Numbered from the stretch's first letter, positions 23,801-38,800 are shown. The stretch: 64,000 bases of DNA from Chrysoperla carnea (GCF_905475395.1 NC_058338.1:94721435-94785434); one strand, 5' to 3'. A program made the numbers and translations. Notes: a model not told the origin generated them from the letters alone.

Positions 23801-26800
23801 AACTTATTATTATGGCAACGTCCTGTAGTATGATATTTAGTGGTTGAATCGTCATCCGATGATGTGTCTGATAGTTCTCGAGCACTCTCTAATGATAAAC
23901 GCCTATACATTTTCGATTCGAGATCATTCGATTTCATTGTGGTCGTTGGTATTGTACGATATGTGATTAATGGATTTGTTCGAGGATATGGCCGTGGATT
24001 TTTTAGTTGTTCGTCATCTGGAATCAAAAAATGCATAAAATTACAAAAGAATTATTTACAAAATTTGAAATTGGTGAAATCTCTGGGAAACTGAATTTAT
24101 GAGTTGACTCAAGCTTGCTTATATTTTAAGCAAAAGTCGACCTGACGAGTTTTCGGGAAAATTGTTCGTGGGTTAGTCCTTTCTCACTCTAAAAGAATTC
24201 TCAAGTACTCTCGAGAAATTCTCAGAGGTACCAATAATGGGTCCCTAGCACCTAGACCAAAGGGTTCTCTATGTACTCTTTAAAAAAAACCTGTCACCCA
24301 AAGGCGATAGACGTCTCCTGTTATAGTCGAATAGCCTGGCTGTGGTACACAGTTTGCTCTGTCGTATGTGCTTCAGAAATTCCCAGTAATCAAGATGGGT
24401 TTGTCATAGGCATTCCTTGAATCGGTAAATTACGGACCATCTTTCTATGGGAATGACAGACTCAGGTGAAAGGGGCATTTAACGCCAGAGTGATCTTGCC
24501 TTCATTCCCTTTTTTCAGTGCCAAGCGTTTCAGTTCCTCGAAGCATTCATAGACTATCTTCGATTGGAATCTTGATGCCTCAAGGGTCCGAAGAGCGGCC
24601 TGACTATCTGAGAAGATGCTGATATATATGCACCACTGTAACCTCTCAGCATGGCGAAGATTTCTGATTGAAAAACCTTCGCATATTGACCAAGAGGAAT
24701 CGATTCGTTTATTCTAGGTCCATAAACCCCCCGCACCAGAAAGATCTCTGACCCTTGATCAATCCGTATGAAGGTATGGTCCGGGAGAAAGTGTAAAGTT
24801 TTGTAAATTTTTCAGAGAGAGATATTTCGATCTCATTTTTTACGGGAAGGAACGATTATCCGAGATTTGCGATCAAAACGGTAAATTGGAACAGTGGAAT
24901 CAAGCAAATTTCCACATGTGAAGTCACAGTCTCCAGCCTGTTCTTTGTCCTACAATGGCACTGTCTGCAGCTCCTAAGTCGGTATAGGAGCTAGTAAAAT
25001 AGAACGCAAATAGTTCGTTTCCCAGGAATTTATTTGCCTCAACAGGTGAGTTACAGATTCAGATCCCAAAATTTTTTCAAAGTTTTTCAAAGTTTTCCAA
25101 AGTCTCGACCATTTTACAGCCGAGCTATCAGAAAAACCGATTTTTTTGTGATGCAATTTTGGCACAGATTAATTGAGATCAGAAAATTCATCGGATACTA
25201 ATCAAAAGCTTAATATTGGTTCCCTTATTCTAGATTTATATAAATCGCCTATCTTGATTTCCGAAAAGAATTCATGAAATAAATTTTCCACTCACCTGAA
25301 TGATTATTATTAAATCGTTGATAAACCGGATTGGCAAACGCTAAAGGTGGTGGCATTTGTTTCATTTTCAATCGTTGCATCGATGATTGTCCTTGATTTG
25401 TTAAATCAATCGGTGAATTCGATTCGGTCGTAAAACTTTGATATCCTGACGAGGCCACATTCGATATTTGGCTAATTGACATGTTTGAACCTTTCATTAC
25501 ATCCTCTTCATCAGCATACCGTAGCAAATCAGACAATTCATCCAAATTAGGATGATGATGGTGGGGACTATCGTTTTGAACATGATGGACTCGCATCGGC
25601 GTTGGACTTTTACTAATAAAGGCTGTAGCTGGTTCTATAATATTATAGGACGCTGACGATGATGTGGTATTGTTACGAGGCAGAGTTGAAGCTCGTACAC
25701 CAAGTTTTGGGGACTTATTCAACGATAATTGGTAGTGTTGAGGATGCAAATGATAATTATCAAGGGTTGATGAATTTTGAACGGTTAAATAATTATTTTT
25801 GGTTAATGATAATGTTGAGGATGCTGACGATGATAACATGTTTGGATGAGGATGATGATTTTGTGCGACTGATAAAGTGCGATTATCATCCATGTTATTA
25901 TTTGAAGCATTTGTTAAATTTATGTTACTTGTTTTTAAACCAGCATCATATACTCTGTAAAAAAAAATCAAATTTAAATTTTTAACCATATTTTTACCGA
26001 TATACGCACTGAGCAGAACGTAGTAAGAGGCGAAAGTCTGACATATACAGAGTTATTCACGTTATACGACACAGAAGATTATGGCTAAACGACTTGATTT
26101 TGACCTAATTGTCGTTCAAGAATAGATGGATTATTATTGACTGTACATTTTAAAATTATTCCCGTAATATACAGGATGTCCGGAAACGCGAAATGTATCA
26201 AAGTTGTATTTTTTTATTTTTAGATTCTACGAACGAAATAAAGGTGTTTTTATTGAAGTTTACCTCACTTTAACTTCACGGTTTTCGAAATATTCTGTAT
26301 TTTCTGAAAATTTTAACGTATAATTTCTCCAAGCTTATATCAGTTTTTCAAACCAAATTTGACTTGGAGTCTACTAATCGATTGAGATCTTGTTGCAACA
26401 GTGAATAATTGAATTACGTATAAAGAATTGCAATTGCAATGTTGATTTATCAACGGGGAAATGCTTTTTGGGATTGTCAATTTATCAGATATGCTAAACC
26501 CCCTTTCTGGATTCTGCGTTATTTTCTCTCGCACTTCAATTAGATTATTTAAGCGTTACTTTAGTTGATAAAAAGAGTTTGGAAAGAACTAAAAATATGT
26601 TTCCGTTGCATCACGTAGTTGGGCGGGGGGGGGGGGGGGGTAGGTTCGCAGGTTTTTGAACTACGCATTGAAATTATTGTTAATGAAAATGAGAGAAAAC
26701 GCAGGAGACAAATTTTTAAAAGCGTGTGCGAAATCTGCGATGAATACAACATAAAAATGCGCAAGCCCAGGTTCGCAACAAAACAGACTCAATTTTTGTA

Positions 26801-29800
26801 TCACCGCAATATTTTATCAAATTTTGTTTGTCTCTTCCTCAACCAAATGAAACATTTTAGATTAAAATTCTTGTGTTAACTTTGTAAACCTCTTCAATTT
26901 TGCACGATGATTCCCGTGACATCTGGGTCGACGAAGTTCAACTTTAGCGAAAAAGCATTGCCGGACCGGATGCCAAAAATTCACTCAAAGCACTCGATAT
27001 TTGTAATGAAGATGCGTTTCCATATGTCTACCTAATGCTTCGCATTCTGGGAGTTTGGCGTCGTCTCAAAACATACCTTAGTTCGAAAATGTCTGAAGAT
27101 TGGCTAAACGGTTTAGTCTCGCTCAATCTACACCGCGGTGTAAAGGTCGATGCGCACAGAGTTTAGTAAAAATTTTTTTTTTGTTCCTCTTAGAATTAAC
27201 TTCTTTAAAAATAGTGACTGAATATCACACTTTTACACAATAAAATGTTCTCTTACTGGAAAAAACAGTTTCTTGTTTTTATTGATTTTATGACCGAACA
27301 TGGTGAGCAAAAGTTTGAAATTAAGACTGCCCTTACGTAGATCAAATCGGATTTTCACAGAAATTTCCTTCGTTAAATAAAATTATATCATGTTGACAGA
27401 ATTGAACAGCATCCAAGTTTTTTTTTTTATACTCTTCAAAAGTTTGGATTAAATTTTAAAAAGATGATAAATAAAAGCGTGGCACGCCTTACCTGAATAG
27501 ATTTGTATGATGGGCTGAATTTGTATGTTGCTCAACAATACATGAGTTATCATTATTTAAATGATATTGTGGTATTGTTGGTATCACTGTATGTGCGAGT
27601 GGTGTTGACACATTCACTGATGATGCTGACACTGTTGAATGTGGCCTGTGTTGGATAAATTGTGTACCAACTGAACATTGATGTAATTGTAAATTCTCTA
27701 ATATTTTTATTAATACATCCAATTCCTACAAAAACCAAAAAGAATTCAATTACCAACAAATATTGATAAATGGTAACCATAAGAAACCATGTAGTAAAAC
27801 CGTGAAAACGTAAAGAAAAACGGGAAATTTACAAATTCCTGTTACAGTTCTAAAAAGTCCCGGTTTTTTTTTTCGTTTTCATGATTCCATCATGCTTTTA
27901 CGAGATTAATAATTATCCAAAGGTTATAGGGAGAACTCTTTTTATATCATGTACATATGAAATATATCAAGGTATACTAAGTTTAGTCCCAAGTTTATAA
28001 CGCTTAAATGGTGCTACGGACAAAAAATTATTTACAGTGTGTCGCATTTAAGATAAAGACACCCGCATATTTTCGTTATTTATAGGAATATCGATCTGAA
28101 ATTTTGTACAGTCATACAGGGTGATGGGTCACCATTTTTTAGATACTTCACCGAAATCAGAACTTTAACTTCAGCTTACTATTAATTGACAAATAGGGCC
28201 AATTCTTAATATTTTGCCTAGCGTCAGAGGTGGTTGGAGATATCGAAAAAAATTATTAGAAAAAGTTGCTTAAAATATTTATTTATACCCATACACCGAC
28301 TTTCATGACAAAATTCACACTTTTAATTTTGGTCTTTACACAAAATTATTACAAGTTTAAATATTTGAATACATAACACTTTTAAATTGTCAATTTATCC
28401 AGTTTTTACATTCCGTAAAAACCCTGTATATATGAAATATATATCAAGGTATAGTAATTTTAGTCCTAACTTTGTAACGCTTAGAAATATAATACAAACA
28501 AAACTTTGGTTTATCACCTAATTAGCCCATTCAACTAAAAAACGAAAAAAGATATCAAGCTAAAATTTTTATAGCATGCTCAGTTCGTAAATGAGCAACA
28601 TAGATCAATTGGGTCTTGAGTATCTTGTAAACCGCCAGACCAACAAGAGTTTAAATGCAAAAAATGTCCCTTATAAAAAAAATAAACAACTTGTGTTTCA
28701 AATATTTTTTTGTAAACATCACTGTTTACCTGTGAGGACGCAAATTATGTATGTATTATATGAGAATATCAGTCATGTATGTATGTGTAGCTATCTAGGA
28801 GTGACTACTTTGCTTTACTTACATGACGTGAAAAACAAACGATTGCTTAATCATGACTGTCTATACATCGGATTTTAAACAATTAACTCAATCAATTGTT
28901 TGTTTTCATTTGTTTTTAAGTGAATTTGCTTACCTGTAATTTAGTTGGTGCAACTTTCGTTAAACATTCTGTAAGTAGCATACTTAATATGCTCAACTGT
29001 TTACCCAAATCAATATGACCATCGAATTCATAAGTGGGCGCTGAATTATGTTCTGGTGATGTTTGTAAACGTGTCTAGAAAAAAAAGCGTTATCAGTTAG
29101 CTTTTCTTCAACAAAAACTCAACAAGAATAAACTTACGGATATATTTTTTAAGAATTCTTTCATATCTTTTGCTTCACGTTCCAGAAAATCATTCATAAA
29201 TTCCATAAAATTCTCTTTACCTTGAAATCGGGTAAAATTTGCTAAAGTTTGTAATGTTTTTGCAATCAATGTTAGATTTCTTGATGCTTTTTCATTCGGA
29301 TATTCTGAAACGAATTTTTTTACCAATTAGAATCATCCAACATTTTTTTTGAAATTATAGAGGGTGGACCATTTTAATATACTATAGTTCGTTTTGTAGT
29401 TAACAAATAAAAAAATAACTTCGTTCTATGAATTTTGTATGGGATAGAATGAGAGGAACAATGAGAGCCCTTTCCAAATTCACAACAATCTTACAATTGA
29501 ATATCTGAATAATTTAAAATGTAACTTACCATGTGTGATGTTAAACAAACTTGGACTTAATATCGCTGGACATAAAAATCGTAAAAATATGGATGCGGAT
29601 ATTAAATTATCACTAATATCACCCTTATCCAAATATTTTAAACGTTCACGAAACAATGCAAAACATTCACGTAACTCGTACGGGAAATTTGTATGCGATT
29701 GTAATATTTTTGACCAGGCCATTTCAACCATTGAACGTAAATTCATTTGTTGTTTATTTAATTGGTCGGGTCCCATTACCTTCAACGGATCCACTTCACA

Positions 29801-32800
29801 ATCAAAATTTGATGCCAAAACATTGCATACAACATTTGATAATGTTTCCTGGAAATCAAAATTTGAATTAGTGGAAAACCTAATGTTTTTCAATCAGAAA
29901 TCTTTGCTATGCAGAGAGGTACATAGATATGTAACACGAAAGGTTTCAGTGGGCCGCGAGTTAGTCAGGCTGCTCTTCGAGACCCTCGATGATTCAAGGA
30001 AGTGACCCGTCATGCACTGAATAACAAAATCTTTTGGTTGATCTGGGTGCCGGGACACTCTTGCGTTAAAGGGAATAAAGCGGCGGACTCTTAAGCACGA
30101 GAGGGAGAATAATTGTTCACCCCATCCCGAACCATACCTTTATACGGATGGGTCAAGGGCTGGAGATCTATCTGGTGAAGGGGTTTATGGATCTAGAATA
30201 AAGGAATCGATTCCTTTTGGTCAATATGTGACGATTTTAATTAGAAATTTTGGCCATATTGAGAGGTGCCTAGATCTGTTACATTTTCTCAGATAGTCAG
30301 GCTGTACTTCGAGCCCTTGATGCATCACGCTTCCAATCGAGGATAGTATATGAATGCTTCGAGGAACTGAACCGCTTGGCATTGAATAACACAGCCAAAT
30401 TGATTTGATTACCGGACCACTCTGGCTTTGAAGAAAATGAAGTAGCGAACTCGTAGACATGAAGTTTGAGAAGGATCATCTCAAACGCCCCTTTCAACTG
30501 AGTCTGTCATTCCCATAGCAAGATGGTCCGTAATTTATAGAATCAAGGAATTGCTACGTCAAAACCATCTTGATTACTTGGACTTTGCGCAGGGCATGGG
30601 TCAGCCAAACTGTGTAGAACCACAACTAGAACGCCTGAAATTTATTAGAAAACAGTTGCGAAGTATTTTTAGTCATATTTTCTTCGCACAGCCCACAGAA
30701 ATGCATATCTTAATTTTAATAGTATTTTCCTCGAAAATAACTACGAAAGACAATTTAGAATTACAAATTTCTTACCTTTAAATAACGATCGCCAGTTAAT
30801 TTCAGATATGCTTCCATAGCTTTCGTAGCCAAACTATTACCACGAAACGTTAACCGTTGATCATCGACCCGTAAAATATCCATCATAACAATATCAGCCA
30901 AAAATTGATGTGCCATATTTTCCGATTGCATTGTTAAAACCAGTGAAGTGGCAATATCCTCTTTTGCTTTAACTCCAATTACCGGTTCTAATATTTCACA
31001 TACTTTTTTATAATCAATTTTTAAGTATTCCAAAAATTCGGAATAAATTTTGACTGGTAAAATATCAATCGATTGAAAACGACATTTAACTCGTAAAGAT
31101 GTTGTTTCCTTAGTGTTACTTGACGAATTCGAAGCATTCGATGTAGTTACAATTGGATACCATCGTTCGATTGGATATCTTGAGGCGACATCTTTGATTC
31201 CAATATTTACGGTACCAATTAAAATTTGTTTATGGATGTAATTATTATTGTTATACTTTTTAAAATGTTTCTTGTTCACTTTGTCGTCCGAAGTTCGATA
31301 AATTTTTATATAAATATTTGAAAGTAATGGCAGAGTGTAAAAATCAAATTGTTCGCCCCAAAAACATAAATCATTTTTATATTTAATACTGGTTCGTGCG
31401 TACAGGGTGTCATCTAAATATATTTCACAGAAATAACGTTTTTTATTGATGATACCCTTAGCTTCTAGGATCCATATTTTTAATGAATTATCTGTACGAC
31501 GTGTATGCTCAACATCCGGTTGAACCGATTTACGTAAACTGTAAAAAAAAGAAAAAATTTTAATTTTATAGGCTGGGTTGTTGTTCTTAATGTTGATTTA
31601 CAGAGTGCGCCATCTTTTATACCGATATGTAAATATTGAATCCCTTTGACATTTGTCAACCGATAGAGTTGATTAGACATGTTTTGAAAATGACAGATAA
31701 AAGTTCTTTTAAAATTATGAAAAACCTATGAACGTCAGAAGCTTACAATAAATGTAATTAATATTTTAAATATTATAATATTCATTCGAAAAATATTTCA
31801 TTCCAATTATTTTATCTCGAAATTAAATATTTAATTTTAAATGTCCTGGGACTACGCTAAATGCAGTGCTCTGATCTATTACGTGATCAAAGCCTGGTAG
31901 TTCTGATTTCGAGTACAGAGTTGTCAGATACTTAAGCTAACCGTAGGTCCATCTGTATTTTATTATTTGAACTATATATCTAATTATGATTTATAAATTA
32001 TTTTATGTTTTATTTTTGTTATAAAATATGATTATAAATCTACTTTGAGGTTACGTTATCAATGTAATTCATGGTTTTATTTATGTTATATATTTAAACG
32101 AGCAATTCTTGTATATATAAATCAACAATCTCGGAAATGGCTCCAACGATTTTCATGAAATTTAGTCTGCAGGGGTTTAGGAGGCGAAAATTCAATCTAG
32201 CTAGGTTTAATTTTTATAAAACATCCTTTTATCCGTGTTTTCAGGAAAAACTGAAACATAAACTGCAAAATATGACTCTTCCTGACATCTATTGGCGATA
32301 TACATATATATATCATAGATAACGAAGTACATTTCCGGGACATTCAAATTGGTATTTGTGTGGAAATATTTTAAATGGTTCTTATATTAGTGATAAAGTC
32401 CTTTAATTAAAAAAAAAATACCGGACATTCAGGTATGATATATAAACACATGAGACAATTTTTGTGGCTAAGAAGAAAATGATTATTTATAACTTAAAAA
32501 AATGCAAAATATTCGAAAACAATTTTTGTCACTGTTTCTGAATTTTTTCGAAAAACACTCACCTATAAATCCACTTATCCCGTTCATCCTGTGACTGACA
32601 ACTAAAATATCTTGGATTATGCTCATCCGATGATAATTTCACTTGAAAACAATGTGGTCGTCCTAATACTGATGGATGTACTTCCTTAATTTCAACATTC
32701 CCCGGATTCGATCCCAAATCTAACGATGTGATTAACGAATGCCCGGATAATAAACTCTCATGTGATCGTGAAGAACGTAGCCTTGAACTTGAACTTCCTG

Positions 32801-35800
32801 TACTACTGCCATTGGTACTCCCTGTATTAGTGTTTGCGTTACTAAGTACTGTACGTTTTCCACGCTCTAATTTCGCCACGGATTTTGTACGTTTTAATGG
32901 ATTCGCTCGAAATGAACGTTTTGCAAAAAAATTTAATATTCTTGAGGGCGTTATGTTATCGGATGATGTATTCTGGTTTGTACTTGTATTTACGTTTGTA
33001 CTGTTTCCACTTCCACCGAGGACTGGGGTTGTTGGGGCACTCCCACGACGACATGCTTTTTCGTATGATGTGTCTGAAAATAAAAATAACTCGATTATTT
33101 TAATTGTCTAACATTGCAAACTGAAATAAATTCGCTTTGGGGGTCTAAGTAAAACTAAGATTTGCTAGTACTGTGGGCTTTCTAGGAGGAAGATTCATTT
33201 TCTGGTGATTTTCTGGTGAGGTCAAAAGCCAAACGTGACAAACAATTTGTAGGATTCTGCATCCAAACATTATGTATTTGGTTGACAAATTTAAAAAAAG
33301 AAAGTCAAAATATTAAAAATATTAGCCAAGACCTTTCAAAATTCAATGCCAGGGTTAATCGTCCGAAAACCAATAAACTAAAATTTTTAATTCTTTTTAT
33401 TTTTAAAAGTATTTAAAATGGATTCTTCGCTTAAAATATTTTCAAAGAATTAAAATATTTATTAAAAATTTTAAGATAGTTTACGCGCAAATCAAACTAA
33501 ACAGGTCCATAGAAAGACTAACTGGTATGGGCACAAATTAACAAAAGGCGGACAGCATAAATTAAAAAAATTTTCTCCTAAAATCAAAGGAGTCTAAAAA
33601 GTTGTCAAGTACAATAAAGGAAATTCGCCTGGGTCCATGACTTTGACCTACGATAAAAGCGTATTTTCGATTAAATGCAATAATGATATATTTTTAAGTC
33701 GCATTTTCTCCGAAAGTTGACGTTTTTTGAAAAAATCTCTCAAACAAAAAATTGTTAGTTTTTTTTATGAGAATTTACTTTCTACTTTAAAGTATTATTA
33801 CATTTCTTACCGTTTAGAATCTAAATTAACTATTAAAGCACCAATTTCTTGTGAGAACATGATGCTCCCCATCAAACTTTGCAACTTTTTTTAAAAGTTA
33901 TTTTTTGATTGTTAACTACAAAACAAGATATTTAGGTGTATATATTTAAATGGCACACTCTGTATATGTCATAAGGATCTAATTTGGTGATGTCACCGAT
34001 CGTTCGAAGATAAACTGAAATATTAAAAGTTCGTGTAAAGACGACCGGATTTTTATTTGCGTCGGAGAAGAGAAGGATGCTTTTAGTGGAAGCGTCTCCT
34101 CAATTCCGATATAATCGATAAATCGGATTTTGACTAAATTTCAATTTAAACAATTTTTTGTTAAAAATTGAGTTTACGAATGAACTACCTTAGAACTTAG
34201 AAGTAAGCATATAAATAATATAATTGAATTGTTTATAAAAATAGGCATTTCTTTTCAACAAAGTCAAGTCAACTTCAACATTCTTTTAGAGCGTGACATA
34301 AAAATATAAGATTTCATTACCAAATTAATTATTTTAAATAAAAAAATATATATAAAGTTATAGCATGGAATGTTTTGTTAATAAGCATGTAACATGTAAT
34401 TTTATACGCACTCTGCACTGCCACCCAACACCAAACACCAAACACTGACGGGGCCCAAGAGAAGGGGGATGTATAACAATTTATAAAAAATTCTTGTTTC
34501 AATAAATTTTTCTTTAAACTTTTATTTTATTTTCAAAAATCATTATTATTCTAATAATTTAATTTTTATGAAGAAAATACTATTTAATGACAAACTTTCC
34601 AAAAATTGACAGTCAATTATTTATATAATAAGGAAAGTCTAGTCAAAATATTAAGTCATTCCTGTTTTTGATGTTCATGAAAAACGATGTTAAAGTTATA
34701 AGGATGAATTAAGAGGGATACAACCTCCTTTGAAAAAGTTTGCAAAAAGAATAAGTGGGCTAGAGTTATATTTAACCATCATTGTAATAACAAGCAAGAT
34801 AGATGGAATTTTTAACAAACCTGGAATTTCAGTTGGTTTTACATCTCAGAAGTTAAAACACACCTTGGGTCAAAAAAAGGATCCAATTCCGGACTCACAG
34901 AAATCGGATATCTACCAAATTTCTTGCTCGAATTGTCCTAAAATTTATTTAGGGCAGATCAAGCGACAGATGTCAATCCGCGAAAAAGAACAAATAAGCG
35001 ATGTCAAGAATCATCGAATCGAGAAATCTTGCATTGCGGACTATGTTTTAAATACAGAACACAAAATTCTACTTGCCAAGTTAATTAAATCTGTTAGACA
35101 TCCTAAACCTGACTCTGAATTGATAAAATGGACAAGTGTTAAAAGTCAAGCCATAAAACAATTCTCATCAGTTATAGCGAACTTGGACACACCCATCTCA
35201 CAAACGATACCAAATTTTAGATATAAATTGAGGTCAATAAAAGAACTTTTCAAACTCACTAAATAATTTGTTGTGAAATGTCTATAAAAAGTTTGGTGGT
35301 TTTGAGAAATTTTTTTTTCTTCAAATTTGTGATAATTTTTGTATTTTTATTTTTGTAAATCGTGACTGTAATTGTTGGTAATGTTTTGCTTATTTATTTT
35401 TAATTTTTAATTTTTTGTAAAATGTTTGTAATGTGTCATATGAATAAATTTTGCTACTGACGATGATTGCATTGCAATCGAAATACCGATATTTAGCGAC
35501 ACGTAAGTCTTTTGTATGTTTTTTAATTGTATTTTTTAAATAGAATTTCTTAATATACAATTATATTTCGAGTATCATGGTATTTATTTCAATAACGATG
35601 TTAAAGTTATTAGTTTAAGACGATATTAAGCTGTATTATGGGTAAACGACGAAAAATACACTAATTGAAGTTTCATCAAACTCGAGATCCAGAAATGACA
35701 GCTTCACAAAAAACTACCACAGTATTTATTAAAAGCTTTTAAATAACTGTACCCATTTAGAATACCCATTCCTTTACAAAAAATATAAAATTTAATATAA

Positions 35801-38800
35801 TAATAATAATATGCTTGGCAGCGTTGCGCATATATGTTGATTATATAATGTCATTGTATAGGATATTCTACTATTTTTGAAAAAGTACTAAATGTTGATT
35901 TTGCTAATAAAAAGCCACAAAAAATTTATTTCCGAAAAATACACACACTTTCTTGCCAAAAACTTAAATTAAATTTTAAACCCTTTTTTAAACTGTTAAA
36001 AACGCGGCCATCTAATTTGATGACGTAATATCGGCATCATTACACGAAATAACACAGATCAGTTTGACAGATATATTCTTAGACACCTGATTATAATAAA
36101 TATAAATACTTATTATCTATGGACATATTATACTCAGCTGTTTTCACTGAACTAATTGATGGTCTAAGGCTCATACTAGGGATGAGCATCGATAAGAAAA
36201 CATCGATGTTGACCATCGATGTTAACATCGAACCAAAACATCGATATGTGGAAAACATCGGTCTCTAAACATCGATGTATTTCGGTGCAAAACATCGATG
36301 TTTTAGGGAAAAATCATATTAAATAAGAAATTGTAGGAATATACAAAATACGATAAAACAGTATCAGTAACAGCTGCTGGAAGTTTTTAGCGAGGTTATC
36401 TTATAATATAATGTTATGAAGCCATGGAGCTGGGAAGGGAGGAGGGATTGAAAGGTTTCATTGAAGGTACTATAGGTGGCCAAGTAATTCCCTGCGCCGG
36501 TGGCCATCTTACCGTTCTCAAAATTCAAAACGTCCTCTTTATATAATTAATACATTACACATTAACCAAGTTTTTAAATGAATTAAAATTGATATTAATT
36601 TCAAGTTTTTTTTTAAGTTTTGAAAATAAAATTAGCAATTTCCCGTTTATTTACCATCGATGTACGAAAACATCGCTGTTTAACATCGATGTACGAAAAA
36701 CATCGTTCCCTTACCATCGATGTCAAAAACATCGAACATCGACATGGAAACATCGATGTTTTGAAAACATCGACCATCGATGCTCATCCCTAGCTCATAC
36801 CGATATGACATCCCAGCAAGGCTTGCCCGCGTTTTAGGTCACGTGATATACAGTTTAAAAATTACGAGTTTTAATTTTAATATTTTAAAAGAAAATTGTG
36901 CCTTCATGACTCGAAATCAGAATATTTAAGTATATTTTTACATAAATTTTAACTTTTTTCAAATTTCATGATTTATTTTTGACTAACGATAATACTCTAT
37001 TGTCATTTATTAAATAATGATATAATTGTAATTATACCATGTATATATGAAATATACATAGTAAATTAAGTTTAGTCCCAAGTTTGTAACGCTTAAAAAT
37101 AATGATGCTAGGAAAAAAATTTTGTCATAGGTGTTCATAAAATCACCTAATTAGTCCATTTCCGGTTGTCCGTCCGTCCACCTGTGGACACGATAACTCA
37201 AAAACGAAAAAAGATATCGAGCTGAAATTTTTACAGCGTACTCAGGATGTAAAAAGTGAGGTCAAGTTCGTAAATGAGCATCATAGGTCAATTGGGTCTT
37301 GGGTCCGTAGGACCCATCTTGTAAACCGTTAGAGATAGAACAAAAGTTTAAATGTAAAAAATATTCCTTATCAAAAATTAAACAACTTTTGTTTGAAACA
37401 TTTTTTCGTAAACATCACTGTTTACCCGTGAGGGCGCCAATTAGGCGGAAATTTTATAATATGTTCTATACTTGATTAACAGTTATGTATGTGTCACATG
37501 TTTGTATGTATAATGTGATAAAGAAATCAACACTGACTATGCATGATATTTCAACAATTAACTCAGTCAATTGTTTGTTTTCACTTGTTTTTTATTAATT
37601 TAAATATAAAATAATTATGTTTAAACACAATTGAACTTTTCAGGAAAATAAAAGTTTAAAATACTTTTTTGGGTTATGTTATTATCAACTGATCATAAAA
37701 TGTCAACATAAACATTTCAGTTTTGTCAGACTTTATACGTCACATTTGTAGTTTTTTTTTTAATACATAAAATATGGAGAGTGAATTACGATTCTAAAGA
37801 CGAAAAAATCGACCTAAAAATTATAACTTTTCGTGATGGGATCTATTTTTTTGTTATATTGAACCATTAAACTGGCCATTTTGTTCAATGTGATTCATTG
37901 GTTCATTTATTTTGGTAAATTCAATTTGTAAATTTTATGTACCAAGAAGATTAATCATTAAACAAAATTGTATACTTAAAATCTATAAGCCATGAAATTA
38001 AATAATATAAAAAACTTTCAAAACGGAACATTGATTTCGTAACATACCAAGGGCCAAATCTGCAAATCATCAAATCTGGCAAATTTTGATGGTGTGCTAG
38101 ATGAATTATAAGTCATAAACAAGTGAAAACAAACAATCGACTGAGTTAATTGTTGAAATACCATGTATAGACAGTGTTCATCACTTTGTCACATAACACA
38201 TACATACATGTCACACATATATAACTGATATAGCAATAACATACATACTATACAATTTGTGCATAATTTGCGCTCTCACGGGTAAACAGTGACGTTTACG
38301 AAAAAATGTTTCAAACAAAAGTTGTTTATTTTTTCATAAGAAACATTTTTTACGTTTAAACTTTTGTTCTATCTCTAACGGTTTACAAGATGGCTCCTAC
38401 GGACCCAAGACCCAATTGACCTATGCTGCTCATTTACGAACTTGACCTCACTTTTTACGTCCTCAGCACGCTATAAAAATTTCAACTTGATATCTCTTTT
38501 CGTTTTTGAGTAATCGTAATGACAGATGGACATACGACAGACAGACAACCGGAAATGGACTAATTAGGTGATTCTATGAATATCCATATCAAAATTTTGT
38601 TCGTAGCATCAATATTTTTAAGCGTTACAAACTTGGGACTAAACTTAGTATACTATGTGACAGTATAAAAACTGAATTTGTAATATGTGGTGGTCAGTGC
38701 TTAGTGGAAGTGCTAACTAATCTATTTAACAATATGCTTCAAAATGGATGCTGCCCTCAACAATGGATGCACGCATCAATATCAGGGGGGGGGGTCATAA

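Larger units (their letters stand above)
34700..35593 (+). mobile_element. 5'-truncated Penelope-like element in raskol intron 1
   Basis: Inserted antisense to raskol. The exact 17-base sequence aacgatgttaaagttat flanks it at 34683-34699 and 35594-35610, as expected for a target-site duplication. Coding sequence starts open at the left junction and ends at 35266 with a GIY-YIG-type endonuclease tail; about 330 bases of 3' non-coding tail follow, holding a hammerhead-like fold (35451-35499). The reverse transcriptase part is missing, so this is a 5'-truncated copy that cannot move by itself. Confidence 0.8.

Noticed and set aside
24130..24165. A second hammerhead core (cctgacgag near cgggaaaa)
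   Set aside because: Stem II cannot form, the GAAA is displaced and no stem III or cleavage triplet is found.
26619..26879. An intact small gene starting with poly-glycine
   Set aside because: The start is a G-run artefact; the rest is a piece of decayed hAT transposase with no intact frame beyond it.
36177..36792. A CRISPR-like or satellite array of catcgatg repeats
   Set aside because: The units are irregular, in both orientations and confined to the ends of an element with hAT terminal repeats and an 8-base target duplication.
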